From assembly GCF_024494655.1 (NCBI RefSeq), contig NZ_JANHDL010000012.1, positions 30,295 through 94,294 on the forward strand: 64,000 bases of DNA, written 5' to 3'. The stretch's first letter is position 1, and every line of letters begins with the position of its first letter. Position numbers and translations under genes: made by a program. Under the pieces are notes generated by a model. The model saw only the letters and a list, made by a program, of their open reading frames with translations, was not told the DNA's origin and did no database searches. Origin of the DNA: Halorubrum laminariae. Its GTDB lineage: Archaea; Halobacteriota; Halobacteria; Halobacteriales; Haloferacaceae. Shown here piece by piece: positions 63,920 through 64,000 of this stretch.

Positions 63920-64000
63920 ATGGTCACGCCGACCACGGTTTCGCCAGAAGATCTCCGCGATGTCCTCGCAGAAATCGAGGGGAAGAAGCCGACACAGCGG
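63920..64000 (+). mobile_element. IS630-type transposase, first 27 codons
   Basis: ATG 63920 opens MVTPTTVSPEDLRDVLAEIEGKKPTQR up to the window edge. DLRDVLAEIEGKKPTQR strongly recalls the N terminus of haloarchaeal IS630-like transposases, which continue into a helix-turn-helix. TATTTATAC at 63891-63899 lies about 25 nt upstream, a leaderless promoter. The IS left end is probably near TA 63875-63879, as IS630 elements target TA. The rest is outside the window; identification is from memory. Confidence 0.55.

Larger units (their letters stand above)
61151..64000. mobile_element. Left part of a genomic island at tRNA-Arg
   Basis: From the tRNA-Arg 3' end to the window edge GC content falls (22 G/C of 60 in 63841-63900, against roughly two thirds elsewhere). 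Genes are short, overlapping and unlike core haloarchaeal genes. They include six small unknown proteins, a DUF262 protein and the start of a transposase. This is what an integrated plasmid, virus or defence island next to a tRNA looks like. The other boundary and any integrase are outside the window, so the element type is not known. Confidence 0.75.

Overview
The window looks like a chromosomal segment of a haloarchaeon, most likely Halorubrum or a close relative. The DNA is GC-rich with strong G/C in third codon positions and the proteins are very acidic. Many genes have a TATA-like box 24-30 nt before the start codon and no leader. The gene set is archaeal: TBP, PCNA, thermosome, RadA, Hjc, Orc1/Cdc6, Rio1 and XPD-like helicase. 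The genus is inferred from general resemblance, not from a search.

Layout. 1-3.3 kb: a truncated PGF-CTERM surface protein with an HExxH motif, a cysteine hydrolase, a Tat-signal protein and a zinc-finger micro-protein. 3.3-3.75 kb: no ordinary gene; it holds copy A of a dispersed repeat and a probable IS200/IS605 scar. 3.8-6.8 kb: phytoene synthase, two small membrane proteins (one apparently frameshifted) and hisD. 7-11.4 kb: a phosphonate-type ABC transporter operon (phnD-C-E-E) ending in a HAD hydrolase. 11.5-13.8 kb: divergent TetR regulator and MATE exporter with a clear operator. 13.9-16.3 kb: HesB/IscA protein, a structured non-coding segment, DUF5816-like and DUF7116-like proteins, dodecin and a ParB-HTH-like protein. 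16.3-17.6 kb: tRNA-Lys with duplicated 3' ends, then hisG. 17.6-24.7 kb: GIY-YIG protein, PCNA, phosphohexomutase, flavin reductase, Hjc, Rio1, a membrane protein, Dim2-like KH protein and a LUD protein. 25-32.4 kb: thermosome, hemL, an ammonium transporter fused to P-II, RadA and an HTH-ACT regulator. 32.6-45.5 kb: XPD-like helicase, TBP, tRNA G10 methyltransferase, Orc1/Cdc6, rpiA, a histone-fold micro-protein, larB, a 7TM histidine kinase, malate dehydrogenase and O-acetylhomoserine sulfhydrylase. 45.6-61 kb: copy B of the dispersed repeat, peptidases, RimI-like acetyltransferase, MscS channel, gamma-glutamyltransferase, lipoyl synthase, phosphoglycerate mutase, an ArsR-type regulator, transporters and a UPF0200/UPF0201 pair.

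From tRNA-Arg (61.08 kb) to the right edge the base composition drops and the genes become tiny and overlapping. This looks like the left end of an island integrated at the tRNA. It carries a 10-3-10 perfect palindrome, six small unknown genes and a DUF262 (GmrS/D-type) defence-like gene. That gene runs into what looks like the start of an IS630-type transposase at the window edge.

The strongest candidates for something undescribed are: the 173-bp repeat at two loci (3 mismatches, internal GTTGCYGGCG repeats around a TATA box); the tRNA-Arg island cassette; the tRNA-Lys 3'-end repeat cluster; and the Amt-P-II fusion without the usual T-loop tyrosine.
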